Positions 9,384-18,184 of a stretch of 64,000 nt of DNA are shown here, piece after piece (position 1 is the stretch's first letter; every line of letters starts with the position of its first letter). This DNA is from Leptolyngbya sp. PCC 7375 (GTDB lineage Bacteria; Cyanobacteriota; Cyanobacteriia; Phormidesmidales; Phormidesmidaceae): assembly GCF_000316115.1 (NCBI RefSeq), contig NZ_JH993797.1, positions 2,218,486 through 2,282,485 of the forward strand, in the 5' to 3' direction. The notes below the pieces were generated by a model that ran no database searches, was not told where the DNA came from, and worked only from the letters and a program-made list of their open reading frames with translations. Position numbers and translations under genes: made by a program.

Positions 9384-10523
9384 TTAAGTCCCTCTACCGG
9401 GTAAAAGGCTACCACTGATACGTTTAATGACTCGATTTGCTAGATCTGCGTACCGAATTTCACCAGCTAGTAGTTGCCCCAATCGTTTAGTTGCTGTCGG
9501 TCGTTTAATGCCAACGCGATAACCAATTTTTTGCATGCGGAAAAATATATTGGCGATCCGGTGACTCCATTGAATGTCGTTGCCCCACTCTTCATGGATA
9601 ACTTGGCTGTAGTTGGCCAATGCTTTGTTATCGCCATCCAAAGCCTTATTAATGGCTTTAGCGGCCTGAATTCCGCTAAAAATAGCTGGACGAATACCTT
9701 CAGCTGTCATGGGATCGACTAAAGCTGCAGCTTCGCCCACTAATAGGGCCTGTTTTGTGTGGAGAGGAGTGTTACCATTCCAAAGCTTAAGACCATGGGA
9801 ATAAAGTTGACCTGCCTCAGCATCGTCACCCAGACCCCTGGCGAAGGTTGCTAAAGACTGTTCGGGATCTTTAAGGTTGTCTCCTAAAAATCGGGTAATG
9901 CCCAGGGAGTGACCCTGATGTTTAGGAAAATTCCAGAGACAACCCTGTTTAACTAACCCAAATTCAAACGCCATGGTTGGATGTTGCTCTGGGGTCGGTA
10001 AGTCGATTTCCAGCACATAACCCTGACGGACCTTTGCCGATTTGAATCCGAGCCACTTAGCCATGGGGCCATCGGCTCCGTCTGCGGCTATCAAGTACTG
10101 GCCTTCATAGGAGCCGTGGTCAGTGTTAACTGTCCAAGTTTGATCTTTAAAGCTAATAGACGTAACAGGCGTGCCATCTTTAACGACGACGCCAACCTTA
10201 AGAGCCTGGTCAATCAAATATTGGTCAAAGATGTCCCGACGTACAATCCACATGGGTTCGTCGGTTTCGAGTTCTGCTTCGACGGGATCATCCAGCTGCC
10301 AGGTGTAGCGGATACGACGCAGCTTCTGATCAATCGCAGGGGTGATATCAAAGTCTAACCAGGTGGCAATACTGGGAGCTACAGCACCAGTGCAAGGCTT
10401 GTAGCGGGGCAGTGTATGCTTTTCCAGCAGTAGCACTGACCGACCCCGCTTAGCCAATTGATAAGCGGTTGTGCTCCCTCCAGGTCCAGCACCCACGACG
10501 ATACAGTCAAACATCATGCACAC
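9384..10523 (-). CDS. Geranylgeranyl-reductase-family flavoprotein
   Basis: A 379-residue NAD(P)/FAD-dependent oxidoreductase. The dinucleotide motif GAGPGG is at 11-16, a KPCTGAVAP segment sits where the family has its conserved PC-GG motif, and GEAAALVDP near residue 260 is the second FAD motif. The family reduces isoprenoid side chains (chlorophyll, archaeal lipids, menaquinone). This is not the longer ChlP of chlorophyll synthesis, so the substrate is uncertain. A phytol/polyprenol-kinase-like gene lies 1.6 kb away, which may or may not be meaningful. ATGs at codons 1, 3 and 4 are all possible starts. Confidence 0.85.
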   Translation of the reverse strand: MCMMFDCIVVGAGPGGSTTAYQLAKRGRSVLLLEKHTLPRYKPCTGAVAPSIATWLDFDITPAIDQKLRRIRYTWQLDDPVEAELETDEPMWIVRRDIFDQYLIDQALKVGVVVKDGTPVTSISFKDQTWTVNTDHGSYEGQYLIAADGADGPMAKWLGFKSAKVRQGYVLEIDLPTPEQHPTMAFEFGLVKQGCLWNFPKHQGHSLGITRFLGDNLKDPEQSLATFARGLGDDAEAGQLYSHGLKLWNGNTPLHTKQALLVGEAAALVDPMTAEGIRPAIFSGIQAAKAINKALDGDNKALANYSQVIHEEWGNDIQWSHRIANIFFRMQKIGYRVGIKRPTATKRLGQLLAGEIRYADLANRVIKRISGSLLPGRGT

Positions 10524-10729
10524 CCCATATGCTCCGCTTCATCTGTATTACTAATTGATTGTGGCAATCAGCCTAAAATCAGCCCAACTGATGAGCTGAC
10601 TTTTTCAGATGAAAGGCCTCAAATAGTAACGACGCAACTTATTCTAAGCGGCTACGGTCACCAAATTTTGCATAGGTGACGATCAGGATTGAGATGATTA
10701 GGTGCTAAGGATGGACCGATATGGTGCGA

Positions 10730-11287
10730 TTACACCTTCATAATTTCCTTTTCTTTATCGTCTAATCTCTTATCGATGTTCTTAATGTATTGATCTGTTA
10801 GTTTTTGTACCTGATCTTGCAAATCGCGGGCTTCGTCTTCAGACAGGTCGCCGCTCTTTTCTTGCTTCTTAGCAAAGTCCATACCATCTCGTCTGACATT
10901 ACGGATGGCGACGCGACCTTCTTCAGCGTACTTACCAGCTTGTTTAACAAACTCCTTACGACGCTCGGTAGTTAGTGGAGGAATGTTTAACCGAATCACC
11001 GATCCATCATTGTTGGGAACTAACCCAACGTCAGACAAGGAAATAGCTTTTTCGATTTGACTGAGAATGCTGGCATCATAGGGCTGAATCATCAGCGTGC
11101 TCGGGTCAGGGGTGCTAATGTTAGCCATTGACTGCAGGGGGGTAGGGGCACCGTAGTAGTCAACAGAAATACGGTCTAGCAGGGATGCATTAGCGCGCCC
11201 GGTGCGGATGGTGTTAAAAGAGCGCTTCGTGGCTTCAACCGCCTTCTGCATCGCCTGTTCTACGTCGTTAATATCAGCTAACTTCAC
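10730..11287 (-). CDS. frr: Ribosome recycling factor
   Basis: Releases ribosomes from mRNA after termination, with EF-G. The sequence is a full-length RRF (FNTIRTGRANASLLDRI near the N-terminus, IPPLTTERRKEFVKQAGK in the middle). The longest frame starts at 11311, but a GTG at 11287 is preceded by GGAGG at 5-nt spacing and gives 185 residues, the usual family length, so it is chosen. The start lies inside the end of pyrH (14-nt overlap), so the two genes are translationally coupled. Confidence 0.95.
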   Translation of the reverse strand: MKLADINDVEQAMQKAVEATKRSFNTIRTGRANASLLDRISVDYYGAPTPLQSMANISTPDPSTLMIQPYDASILSQIEKAISLSDVGLVPNNDGSVIRLNIPPLTTERRKEFVKQAGKYAEEGRVAIRNVRRDGMDFAKKQEKSGDLSEDEARDLQDQVQKLTDQYIKNIDKRLDDKEKEIMKV

Positions 11288-12002
11288 AAGATCCTCCCAC
11301 AATTGTGCCAATTGGTTCCCCAGTCATGGCCCGTTGAATATTGCCAGCAACAGCTAGATTAAACACCATGATGGGGATGTTGTTATCTTTACACAGTGCA
11401 ATGGCAGTACCATCCATCACTTTGAGATCTTTGGCCAGAACATGGCTATAGGTCAAACTGGAGTAGCGTTTTGCGTTGGGGTTAGTATTGGGATCAGAAT
11501 CATAAACGCCGTCTACTTTAGTCGCTTTAAGTAGCACTTCGGCATTAATCTCAGCCGCACGCAGGGCAGCTGTAGTATCGGTTGTAAAGAAAGGATTACC
11601 GGAACCAGCGCCAAAAATGACCACTCGATTTTTTTCAAGGTGGCGAATGGCCCGTCGCCGAATATAAGGTTCGGCCATTTCCTGCATAGAAATAGCAGTT
11701 TGCACCCGTGTAGGGACATCAATCCGTTCTAGGGCATCTTGCAATGTCATGGCATTCATGACGGTGGCAAGCATGCCAATGTAGTCTGCCGTTGCCCGAT
11801 CCATCCCGGATGCAGCGCCTTTAACTCCCCGAAAGATGTTGCCACCTCCGACAACAACAGCAATTTGAACTCCTTGAGCAGCAGTGGCTGCAATTTCTTG
11901 AGCGATAGCATCTACTATAGTTGGATCAATGCCATAGGCTAGATTGCCCATTAAGGCTTCGCCGCTAAGTTTTAGTAATACTCGCTTGTAGGTATTCCCC
12001 AT
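11274..12002 (-). CDS. pyrH: UMP kinase
   Basis: Phosphorylates UMP to UDP in pyrimidine nucleotide synthesis. The 242-residue sequence has all family landmarks: KLSGEAL near the N-terminus, VVVGGGNIFRG in the middle, DRATADYIGMLATVMNA and the DGVYDSDP nucleotide-binding loop. It belongs to the amino-acid-kinase fold, as does LysC at 21.7-23.5 kb. It is the first gene of the pyrH-frr pair, a very common order in bacteria. Confidence 0.97.
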   Translation of the reverse strand: MGNTYKRVLLKLSGEALMGNLAYGIDPTIVDAIAQEIAATAAQGVQIAVVVGGGNIFRGVKGAASGMDRATADYIGMLATVMNAMTLQDALERIDVPTRVQTAISMQEMAEPYIRRRAIRHLEKNRVVIFGAGSGNPFFTTDTTAALRAAEINAEVLLKATKVDGVYDSDPNTNPNAKRYSSLTYSHVLAKDLKVMDGTAIALCKDNNIPIMVFNLAVAGNIQRAMTGEPIGTIVGGSCEVS

Positions 12003-12126
12003 GCGATAGCTTGTGACTGAATTTCCCCATCAAGATAGCAGTCTGAGGTTGATTGGGGAACCGCATTTAGGGAGGATCTAGTGTAGGCTTTACAATCGCG
12101 TTGAGTGATTACGCGGATGGTAGTGC

Positions 12127-12816
12127 ATGGGGCAATTGGAGGTGGGATTTACAGTCTATAGCTGGCAGGTTGGTTTGGTTTTGGCCTGGTTGTTGCTGAT
12201 TGGTTGTGTTTCTGAAGGGGCACGGCGCTCGGGATTTGGTCCAGAGATTACCCGTAAGATTGTGCACATTGGAGCAGGCCATGTGATTTTGTTGGCTTGG
12301 TGGTTCATGTTGCCTGCTTGGATGGGGGTAGCGGCCTCCGTTGTGTTTGCGGGTGTGGCGTTAGTGTCCTATCGGGTGCCTATTTTGCCAGGGATTAACA
12401 GTGTGGGTCGCCGCAGCTGGGGGACTTTTTTTTATGCGGTCAGTATTGGGTGGGTGATTGCCTGGTGTTGGCCTCAAGGGTATCCCTATTTTGGTGTCAT
12501 TGGCATTTTAATTATGTGTTGGGGCGATGGCCTGGCTGCTTTGGTGGGGCAGCGATGGGGGCGGCATCCCTATGAACTGTGGGGGGAGAAAAAAAGCTAT
12601 GAAGGTAGCTTAACGATGGCGATCGCAAGTACGCTGATTGTGCTCATTGTCCTCGGCTCGCTTCAAGGGCTGAGCGGGTCGCTGCTGGTGGTAGCCTTAG
12701 GTGTTGCGATCGCAGCCACTGCTCTGGAAGCTGTGTCTAAATACGGCATCGATAATCTTACGGTTCCTATCGGTACAACTACTGTATCTCTGGTATTAAC
12801 CAGCCTGTTAGGCTAA
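12127..12816 (+). CDS. Phytol/polyprenol kinase-like membrane protein
   Basis: A 229-residue polytopic membrane protein of the dolichol kinase/VTE5/CDP-diacylglycerol-synthase-like family. Visible signatures are RKIVHIGAGH (about 40-49), WGDGLAALVGQRWGRH (about 137-152) and GEKKSYEGSL (about 157-166). The cyanobacterial and plant homologues phosphorylate phytol released from chlorophyll, feeding tocopherol and phylloquinone synthesis. That activity is inferred from family resemblance. It is divergent from pyrH. Confidence 0.85.
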   Translation: MGQLEVGFTVYSWQVGLVLAWLLLIGCVSEGARRSGFGPEITRKIVHIGAGHVILLAWWFMLPAWMGVAASVVFAGVALVSYRVPILPGINSVGRRSWGTFFYAVSIGWVIAWCWPQGYPYFGVIGILIMCWGDGLAALVGQRWGRHPYELWGEKKSYEGSLTMAIASTLIVLIVLGSLQGLSGSLLVVALGVAIAATALEAVSKYGIDNLTVPIGTTTVSLVLTSLLG

Positions 12817-13208
12817 TCCCACACAAGTGTTCTAGATAGATTTTCAAAAAAAGTCATGGAATGCTTACCTGGGAATTTATTTAGGCCATGGGTCATGCTT
12901 TTCGTTCGCGGTGATTGTCTGTGTCTATAGACGAATCTGGCAACCCCCTGTATAAAAAACCAAGTAAACAAATAGCTTGAGCGACAGTCTGAATCAAAAA
13001 CTGATGCTAGAGTTTAGGCAAGGAAAGGCTTAACTTTTCAGCAGCAGCAGTCTGCTTAGTCGTTGTCCAGCCAGTAGATGGTTAGAGTTTTGATTGTATG
13101 GTTCAATAGCCAAAATTTAGCTTAAGTGTGCATCTGGGGGCCTTACCCCGTGGTAGAGCTTTCATTTTTTACTGCTGTCCAACCGTACGGGTACTGATTA
13201 CTGTGTTT
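12817..13208. other. Intergenic region upstream of the bactofilin gene
   Basis: A spacer of about 390 bp. Open frames here are short (for example a 24-codon one near 12856) and unconvincing. It presumably carries the promoter of the downstream bactofilin gene. No RNA gene or strong hairpin seen. Confidence 0.55.
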
Positions 13209-13625
13209 ATGTTCAAGCGAAAGCCAGCGACTAGTTTTACCTATCTCAGCAGAACATGTGAATTAGAGGGCAACATTCATGCCGAAGGCAAGTTGGTTGT
13301 TGATGGCATTGTTCACGGAATTGTTGATATACAGGGAGACCTGGAAATTTCTAAAACTGGTCTGGTAGAAGGCCAGGAGGTGCGTGCTCAAAACATTGTG
13401 GTTCAGGGTGTACTGAAAGCGCGAGTATTTGCTGAAGGTAAGCTTATGTTAAGCGGTACAGCACGTTTAGAAGGAGATGTAGTGGCGGGTTCCTTGGAAA
13501 TAGAACCGGGCGCTTACTACACAGGATACATTGAGACTCGGGAATCACGGACGCTACCACCATCACGTGATCTACCAGAACTTTACGGCACCACCGAACC
13601 TACTGAAAGTCGTACATCTGCCTAG
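13209..13625 (+). CDS. Bactofilin-family (polymer-forming) protein
   Basis: A 138-residue protein from the ATG at 13209 with the repetitive beta-helix pattern of bactofilins (GNIHAEGKLVVDGIVHG, then GDLEISKTGLVEG and GVLKARVFAEGKLMLSG). Bactofilins self-assemble into filaments that organise the cell envelope or polarity. The frame extends upstream to 13128, but those 27 residues are atypical. A hairpin at 13658-13695 follows the stop codon. Confidence 0.88.
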   Translation: MFKRKPATSFTYLSRTCELEGNIHAEGKLVVDGIVHGIVDIQGDLEISKTGLVEGQEVRAQNIVVQGVLKARVFAEGKLMLSGTARLEGDVVAGSLEIEPGAYYTGYIETRESRTLPPSRDLPELYGTTEPTESRTSA

Positions 13626-13657
13626 GCGCAGTCAACGCAGCGTTATTAATAGCCTGA

Positions 13658-13695
13658 ATGCCCAACTTTGCGTCCCTGTGACTACAGTTGGGCAT
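13658..13695. terminator. Hairpin between convergent genes
   Basis: ATGCCCAACT at 13658-13667 pairs with AGTTGGGCAT at 13686-13695 (10-bp stem, 18-nt loop). The right arm ends in a short T stretch. It lies between the bactofilin gene and the convergent Hpt gene and may end the bactofilin transcript. Confidence 0.5.
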
Positions 13696-13732
13696 TTCAG
13701 TGTTAGAGAAAATAAATAGTAAATATGATACT

Positions 13733-14059
13733 CTAACGCGCTAACCGCTTTACTTCTTGGTGTAGCGCTTGTAACTGTCTTATGTGATTGGCCGCATTTT
13801 TCAGGTTGCCTTGCTTAGCCAACATCTCAAGCTTGGCAGCAGTTTTAGACATACCAGTGGCACCAACGTTTGCACTGGCCCCTTTGATATAGTGTGCTAG
13901 CTCTTGTACAGCGACTGGATTGTCCGTAGAGAGTGCTGTTGTCAGCTGAGTCAGACTATTTTCGGTATCCCCTACAAACATCCTCAAAAGTTCTTTTTCA
14001 AAGGCTTTATCTCCTCCAGCAAGCTGTTCTAATTGCTCTAAATCGAAGTTCTTGGCCAT
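13733..14059 (-). CDS. Histidine phosphotransfer (Hpt) domain protein
   Basis: A 108-residue stand-alone Hpt protein. The phosphoacceptor is H56 in AHYIKGASANVGA, which matches the family motif. Such proteins pass phosphate between a hybrid kinase and a response regulator. No cognate partner is adjacent, so its pathway is unknown. All-helical, single domain. Confidence 0.88.
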   Translation of the reverse strand: MAKNFDLEQLEQLAGGDKAFEKELLRMFVGDTENSLTQLTTALSTDNPVAVQELAHYIKGASANVGATGMSKTAAKLEMLAKQGNLKNAANHIRQLQALHQEVKRLAR

Positions 14060-14274
14060 GGCTTGTGATGACGTGTTTATACACAGCTTTGTATAGAGAG
14101 TAGCTTACTTGCTCGGTTTGGGATTAGTTGCTTTGTTAGGGATTAAGCAAATGCTGTTACTGCTTCAGGAAATGAAGCGATCTGGAAAGATTGCTCTACA
14201 TTATTGTTTCCGATTAAATCCTCCTGAGGATCCGCAATGGCAAGTAAATTATCCTGTCTCACGTATTTCTGCCA

Positions 14275-14436
14275 TTAGGTATCCTTCATTAACCAACTCA
14301 ATAGAATTGAGCCAACGATCAGCCATAGCCACAGCGGCATTATTGACAGAGTAGGCGTCAAATGAGCTAGACCATCAATGGCCAAGCATAATGGCAGGCT
14401 GATCAGCAGAATGATTAGGCCGATAATGAATGGCAT
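14275..14436 (-). CDS. Small two-helix membrane protein
   Basis: A 53-residue frame from ATG at 14436 to TAA at 14275. It is almost entirely hydrophobic and forms two likely membrane helices (FIIGLIILLISLPLCLAI and PLWLWLIVGSILLSWL) with a short charged end (MKDT). The ribosome-binding site is weak. No named family recognised. An opposing frame on the plus strand (14109-14354) overlaps it and looks like chance. Coding status rests on the clean two-helix pattern. Confidence 0.5.
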   Translation of the reverse strand: MPFIIGLIILLISLPLCLAIDGLAHLTPTLSIMPLWLWLIVGSILLSWLMKDT

Positions 14437-14624
14437 GGATATGTGGCCTGGCTGTTGATAGAACTACTTTCTAAGTCTATAAAATCGTGTGGAATTGTTG
14501 TGATTTTCTATTTCCCCAGCCATCTCTGTTAAATTCTTGTCATATTCGTACATTTAAATTTGTGAGTTCTGATTAAGCTGGCTGAACTTGCTGAATTTTC
14601 TGAGGTTAATAAGGGAGATTGACT

Positions 14625-15131
14625 GTGGCAATAACAATGATCCATGGAAACTCTGAGCGGTTTTACTATTTTGCCTATGGGTCATGTATGTGTCCTGTTG
14701 ATCTCAAGCGCTCTTTGCGGGAAACTACCCATCCCTATGTGATTGGACCAGCCCAGCTAAAGGGCTATCGGCTCGGCTTTTTTCGATACTCGCGCCGTCG
14801 TCAGTGCGGTGTTTTAGACATTATGCACACACCCGGTGCAACGGTGCACGGGGTGTTGTACTCATTGCCCTGGCATTTAAGTGCGTTGCTTGATCACCGT
14901 GAAGAAGGCTATGTGCACCACCCAGTAACCATTGAATGTCAAGGTAAGACGTTCTCTAACACACGTACCTACACTGTGTTAGAGAAGTTGGGCCATGAGC
15001 ATGCTCCCAGTGATTGGTATTTTGATGTGGTCATGCGGGGAGCTCTTACCTGTGGTTTGCCAGAGTCCTACTGCTGGCAGTTGTTTGCCCATATGCACGG
15101 TCTGCAATTACAGCAGCAGCTAGCAGCTTAG
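14625..15131 (+). CDS. Gamma-glutamylcyclotransferase-family protein
   Basis: A 168-residue protein with the family opening FYYFAYGSCM (usual form YFAYGSNM) and a probable catalytic glutamate in LDHREEGY. The family converts gamma-glutamyl peptides to 5-oxoproline, often in glutathione turnover, but many bacterial members are uncharacterised. The GTG at 14625 has AAGGGAG seven bases upstream and is preferred over the TTG at 14619. The Asn-to-Cys change in YGSNM is unusual. It stands alone upstream of the CDF transporter gene. Confidence 0.8.
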   Translation: MAITMIHGNSERFYYFAYGSCMCPVDLKRSLRETTHPYVIGPAQLKGYRLGFFRYSRRRQCGVLDIMHTPGATVHGVLYSLPWHLSALLDHREEGYVHHPVTIECQGKTFSNTRTYTVLEKLGHEHAPSDWYFDVVMRGALTCGLPESYCWQLFAHMHGLQLQQQLAA

Positions 15132-15205
15132 AATTTTAGCGTTAAGCATTACGCCACAGGGGAACGTCCTTCGCTACTATTAAACATGCTGCGGAGAAGT
15201 CGTGC

Positions 15206-16111
15206 ATGTCTACTGAAGTATCTGGTGTTAGCTATCGGTCTGAAGTGAGGCAGGTCTTACTAATCACCCTGCTTCTTAATCTATTGGTGCTGCTGCTCAA
15301 GGTACTGGTCGGTTTTTGGACAGGGTCCTTGAGTTTGTTAGCTGATGCGCTGCACAGTGTTACCGATAGTGCCAACAACGTTTTGGGATTGGTGACCAAT
15401 CAGTTAGCCTCTCCAGAGCCTGATCGAGAGCATCCCTATGGCCATCAGAAATATGAAGCTGTCGGTGCCTTAGGGATTGCGGCTTTTTTGGGAATTGCCT
15501 GTTTTGAAATTTTGAGGGGTGCGTTTGAACGTCTGCTGATGGGATCTGACCCCGTGACCCTCACCCCTACAGCTCTTTGGCTCATGTTGTTGGTATTGGG
15601 TATCAATATCATTGTGGCTGTTTATGAGCGCCGGGTGGGCATGCGTTTGGGTAGCAAACTGCTGATCGCTGATGCGCACCACACGATGAGTGACATCTGG
15701 ATCACCATTGTTGTCATTGCGGGTCTGATCGGGGTGTGGCGAGGGCTGGGCTGGTTAGATATTGTGATGGCATTGCCGGTTGCAGTGCTGGTGTTGCATA
15801 GCGGCTGGGTGGTTTTATCGGCAAATTTACCCTGGCTAGTGGATGAAATGGCCATTGCGCCAGAGGCAATTCATCGAGAAGTAATGCGAGTGCCTGGGGT
15901 TTTGAACTGCCATAGCATTGCCTCACGAGGCCTCTTAGGCCGCCAGGTATTTATTGATATGCATTTGATTGTGGAACCCAAAGATGTGGTCAGCGCCCAC
16001 GATATTACTGAAGTGGTTGAACAGAGCCTAGAGAAGGCATTTGGGCCAATTCGGGTCACCATTCATGTCGAGCCGCCGAACTATCGGGAAGATTATATTA
16101 GCTATCGGTGA
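15206..16111 (+). CDS. Cation diffusion facilitator (probable zinc efflux)
   Basis: A 301-residue CDF transporter with about six membrane helices and a cytosolic C-terminal domain (about 215-295). Metal-site residues are H50 and D54 in TM2 (ADALHSVTD) and H159 and D163 in TM5 (HHTMSD). The HxxxD/HxxxD pair is typical of zinc-transporting CDFs, whereas manganese CDFs carry DxxxD. The zinc preference is inferred from this. Its stop overlaps the GTG start of the next gene by two bases, so the two are co-transcribed. Confidence 0.9.
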   Translation: MSTEVSGVSYRSEVRQVLLITLLLNLLVLLLKVLVGFWTGSLSLLADALHSVTDSANNVLGLVTNQLASPEPDREHPYGHQKYEAVGALGIAAFLGIACFEILRGAFERLLMGSDPVTLTPTALWLMLLVLGINIIVAVYERRVGMRLGSKLLIADAHHTMSDIWITIVVIAGLIGVWRGLGWLDIVMALPVAVLVLHSGWVVLSANLPWLVDEMAIAPEAIHREVMRVPGVLNCHSIASRGLLGRQVFIDMHLIVEPKDVVSAHDITEVVEQSLEKAFGPIRVTIHVEPPNYREDYISYR

Positions 16112-16635
16112 GCCCCATGAATTTACCTACATGGATTACTGTGTCTCGACTGATGGCGATTCCCTTAGTGTTTGGCTTGCTGGCAAATCCCTCGACCAAC
16201 AATCGTTGGTGGGCAGTGGTTGTGTTTTTGCTAGCGGCCTGTACTGATTGGCTGGACGGTTATTTAGCACGACGTCTTAATCAGGTGACTGACCTGGGAA
16301 AGTTTTTAGATCCTCTGGTGGATAAATTATTGGTGCTGGCTCCGTTAATGGTCTTGGTGCAACTAGGGACAGTGCCTGCTTGGGGCGTATTTTTGATTTT
16401 GGCCCGGGAGTTAACCATTGCCGGTTGGCGTGTAGGGCAGGCGACGATTACAGGAGCCAATATGTGGGGTAAGGTAAAAACGGTGGTGCAGATTGTTGCG
16501 ATCGCACTCCTGATTTCACCCATATCCCAGCAATATCCCCTACCAGCCCTGACTATATTCTGGCTAGCTGTAGGATTGACCTGGTGGTCCGGCCTAATCT
16601 ATCTCACTGCTAGAGGAGTCACGGGTGAGTCATGA
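16108..16635 (+). CDS. pgsA: CDP-alcohol phosphatidyltransferase (phosphatidylglycerophosphate synthase)
   Basis: Transfers a phosphatidyl group from CDP-diacylglycerol to glycerol-3-phosphate, the committed step to phosphatidylglycerol. The full CDP-alcohol motif is present: D50, G51, A54, R55, G64, D68 and D72, with the family spacing. The 175-residue polytopic protein starts at GTG 16108, overlapping the CDF stop; an ATG at 16117 is an equally plausible start. The PgsA identity is the usual one for this length but other alcohol acceptors are possible. Confidence 0.85.
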   Translation: MSPMNLPTWITVSRLMAIPLVFGLLANPSTNNRWWAVVVFLLAACTDWLDGYLARRLNQVTDLGKFLDPLVDKLLVLAPLMVLVQLGTVPAWGVFLILARELTIAGWRVGQATITGANMWGKVKTVVQIVAIALLISPISQQYPLPALTIFWLAVGLTWWSGLIYLTARGVTGES

Positions 16636-16639
16636 ACTG

Positions 16640-16873
16640 ATGTCTGTTCAGAAAACTATGGCTACTGAAACACCTGAAGATACTCAAAATACCCAGACAT
16701 CCGACTCCTGGCACGTGATAAAGCAAACTGACGGACACTGTGAAATTTTTAGTCAGGCTGAACTCGCTCAACGAGGTGATTCCCCACAAATGTGGGGGCC
16801 ATTTGTTAGTCGAGCTGACGCAATAGCCAAACGTGTGGGGCTCATTCGAGCTGGTAAATGTTTGCCGAAATAA
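16640..16873 (+). CDS. Small conserved cyanobacterial protein
   Basis: A 77-residue protein from the ATG at 16640, immediately after pgsA (the longer frame from GTG 16625 overlaps it). The second half (WHVIKQTDGHCEIF, then MWGPFVSRADAIAKRVGLIR) looks like a compact alpha/beta domain seen in short cyanobacterial hypothetical proteins. No function recognised. It is probably the last gene of the CDF-pgsA unit and ends 12 bp from the convergent protease gene. Confidence 0.7.
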   Translation: MSVQKTMATETPEDTQNTQTSDSWHVIKQTDGHCEIFSQAELAQRGDSPQMWGPFVSRADAIAKRVGLIRAGKCLPK

Positions 16874-16885
16874 GAATGGCAGCTT

Positions 16886-18184
16886 TTAATTAACCGAAAC
16901 TACTCCAGCATTCGCTGCTTCTCGCTGGCCACGAATGATATCGTTTAAGACTTCGATTGCTTTAGCGTATTGAGGGTCTTCTTCTGTACCAATCCGTTCA
17001 CGGTCTTCACTCAGATATTCCCGCTCATCATCACTAAGCTCAACGGTAAAGTCAGGTTCAATGCCCAGGGTATTGATATCGCGACCGCTGGGTGTGAGGT
17101 ACTTAGCAATGGTCACTGCAATCCCTGACCCATCTCCAAGTCCCCGTACCGATTGCACTAAACCTTTGCCGAAGGTTTTCGTACCCACCAATACCGCTCG
17201 ATTATTATCCTGTAGTGCTCCAGACAGAATCTCACTAGCACTGGCAGAGCCACCGTCAACCAATACAACCAGGGGCTTATCGGTTAGTGCTCGGTCACTG
17301 GCCACATTCTCATCAACGGTACCTTCACGGTTCACGGTTGAAACGATGGTGCCATCGCTGAGCCACATGCGAGAAATATCAATACTGGAGTAAAGTAATC
17401 CACCCGGATTAGAACGTAAATCCATTACGTAGCCAGTCACATCCCGTAGCTCTAGTTCCTGAATCGCCTCACGCATCTCAGAAGCCGCATTTGCACTAAA
17501 CTGCGTCAGACGAATATAGCCAACACCACCTTCCTGTTCAGGATGATATGCAAAGCGTACAGGATGAATCTCGATGCGGGCACGCACAAGATCAAAGTTG
17601 ATCTGCTCACCATCACGGATGACCGTTAATGTCACCTCAGAATTCACTGGACCTCGGATCAAATTAACCGCATCGCTTAGATCCATACCTTCGGTCGACT
17701 CTCCGTCAATACCGGTAATAATATCTCCAGAGCGGATTCCTGCCTCAAATGCCGGCGTATCTTCAATGGGAGAAACGACGATGATTTCTTCTGTTTCTTC
17801 CTCCTGGGAAATTTGGATGCCCACACCCGTTAGCTCACCCGAAGTGTCAATTTGCATATTGCGGAATTCTTGGGGATCCATGAAGCGAGTATAGGGGTCA
17901 TCCAAAGAATCCAGCATCTCGCGGATGGCATCATAAGCCGCGGTGCTATCTGTGTAGTCACGGTTGAGATAGTCGTTGCGAATCGCTAGCCAGTCTTGAT
18001 CGTTGAATGTTTCGTCGACGTATTCGTGATCGATCAGTTGCCAAACTTCATCAATAACCTCTTTTGGGCTCTCTCTAAAGAACGCCTGACTTTGAGACCA
18101 GTGAATGCTTGTTCCTGCAACGACAACAGCCATGCTTGCTAGCGCTGCTGCACCCAAAATCAGGCCATGCTTCTTGGTTGCCAT
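16886..18184 (-). CDS. ctpC: Carboxyl-terminal processing protease (S41 family, CtpC-like)
   Basis: A 432-residue secreted or lumenal protease with an N-terminal signal anchor (about 8-28), a PDZ domain (about 115-195) and the S41 catalytic domain. The Ser/Lys dyad is S315 (GGSASASE) and K340 (TFGKG), 25 residues apart as in the D1 C-terminal protease. Cyanobacteria encode several Ctp enzymes; the N-terminal KKHGLILGAAAL and FFRESPKEVIDEVW resemble CtpC, but the A/B/C assignment is from memory and tentative. It is convergent with the preceding gene. Confidence 0.85.
   Translation of the reverse strand: MATKKHGLILGAAALASMAVVVAGTSIHWSQSQAFFRESPKEVIDEVWQLIDHEYVDETFNDQDWLAIRNDYLNRDYTDSTAAYDAIREMLDSLDDPYTRFMDPQEFRNMQIDTSGELTGVGIQISQEEETEEIIVVSPIEDTPAFEAGIRSGDIITGIDGESTEGMDLSDAVNLIRGPVNSEVTLTVIRDGEQINFDLVRARIEIHPVRFAYHPEQEGGVGYIRLTQFSANAASEMREAIQELELRDVTGYVMDLRSNPGGLLYSSIDISRMWLSDGTIVSTVNREGTVDENVASDRALTDKPLVVLVDGGSASASEILSGALQDNNRAVLVGTKTFGKGLVQSVRGLGDGSGIAVTIAKYLTPSGRDINTLGIEPDFTVELSDDEREYLSEDRERIGTEEDPQYAKAIEVLNDIIRGQREAANAGVVSVN

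Noticed and set aside
14109..14354. Plus-strand 81-codon frame
   Set aside because: No recognised motif and unlikely composition; overlaps the more protein-like 53-residue minus-strand frame, and starts in a spacer with no ribosome-binding site.
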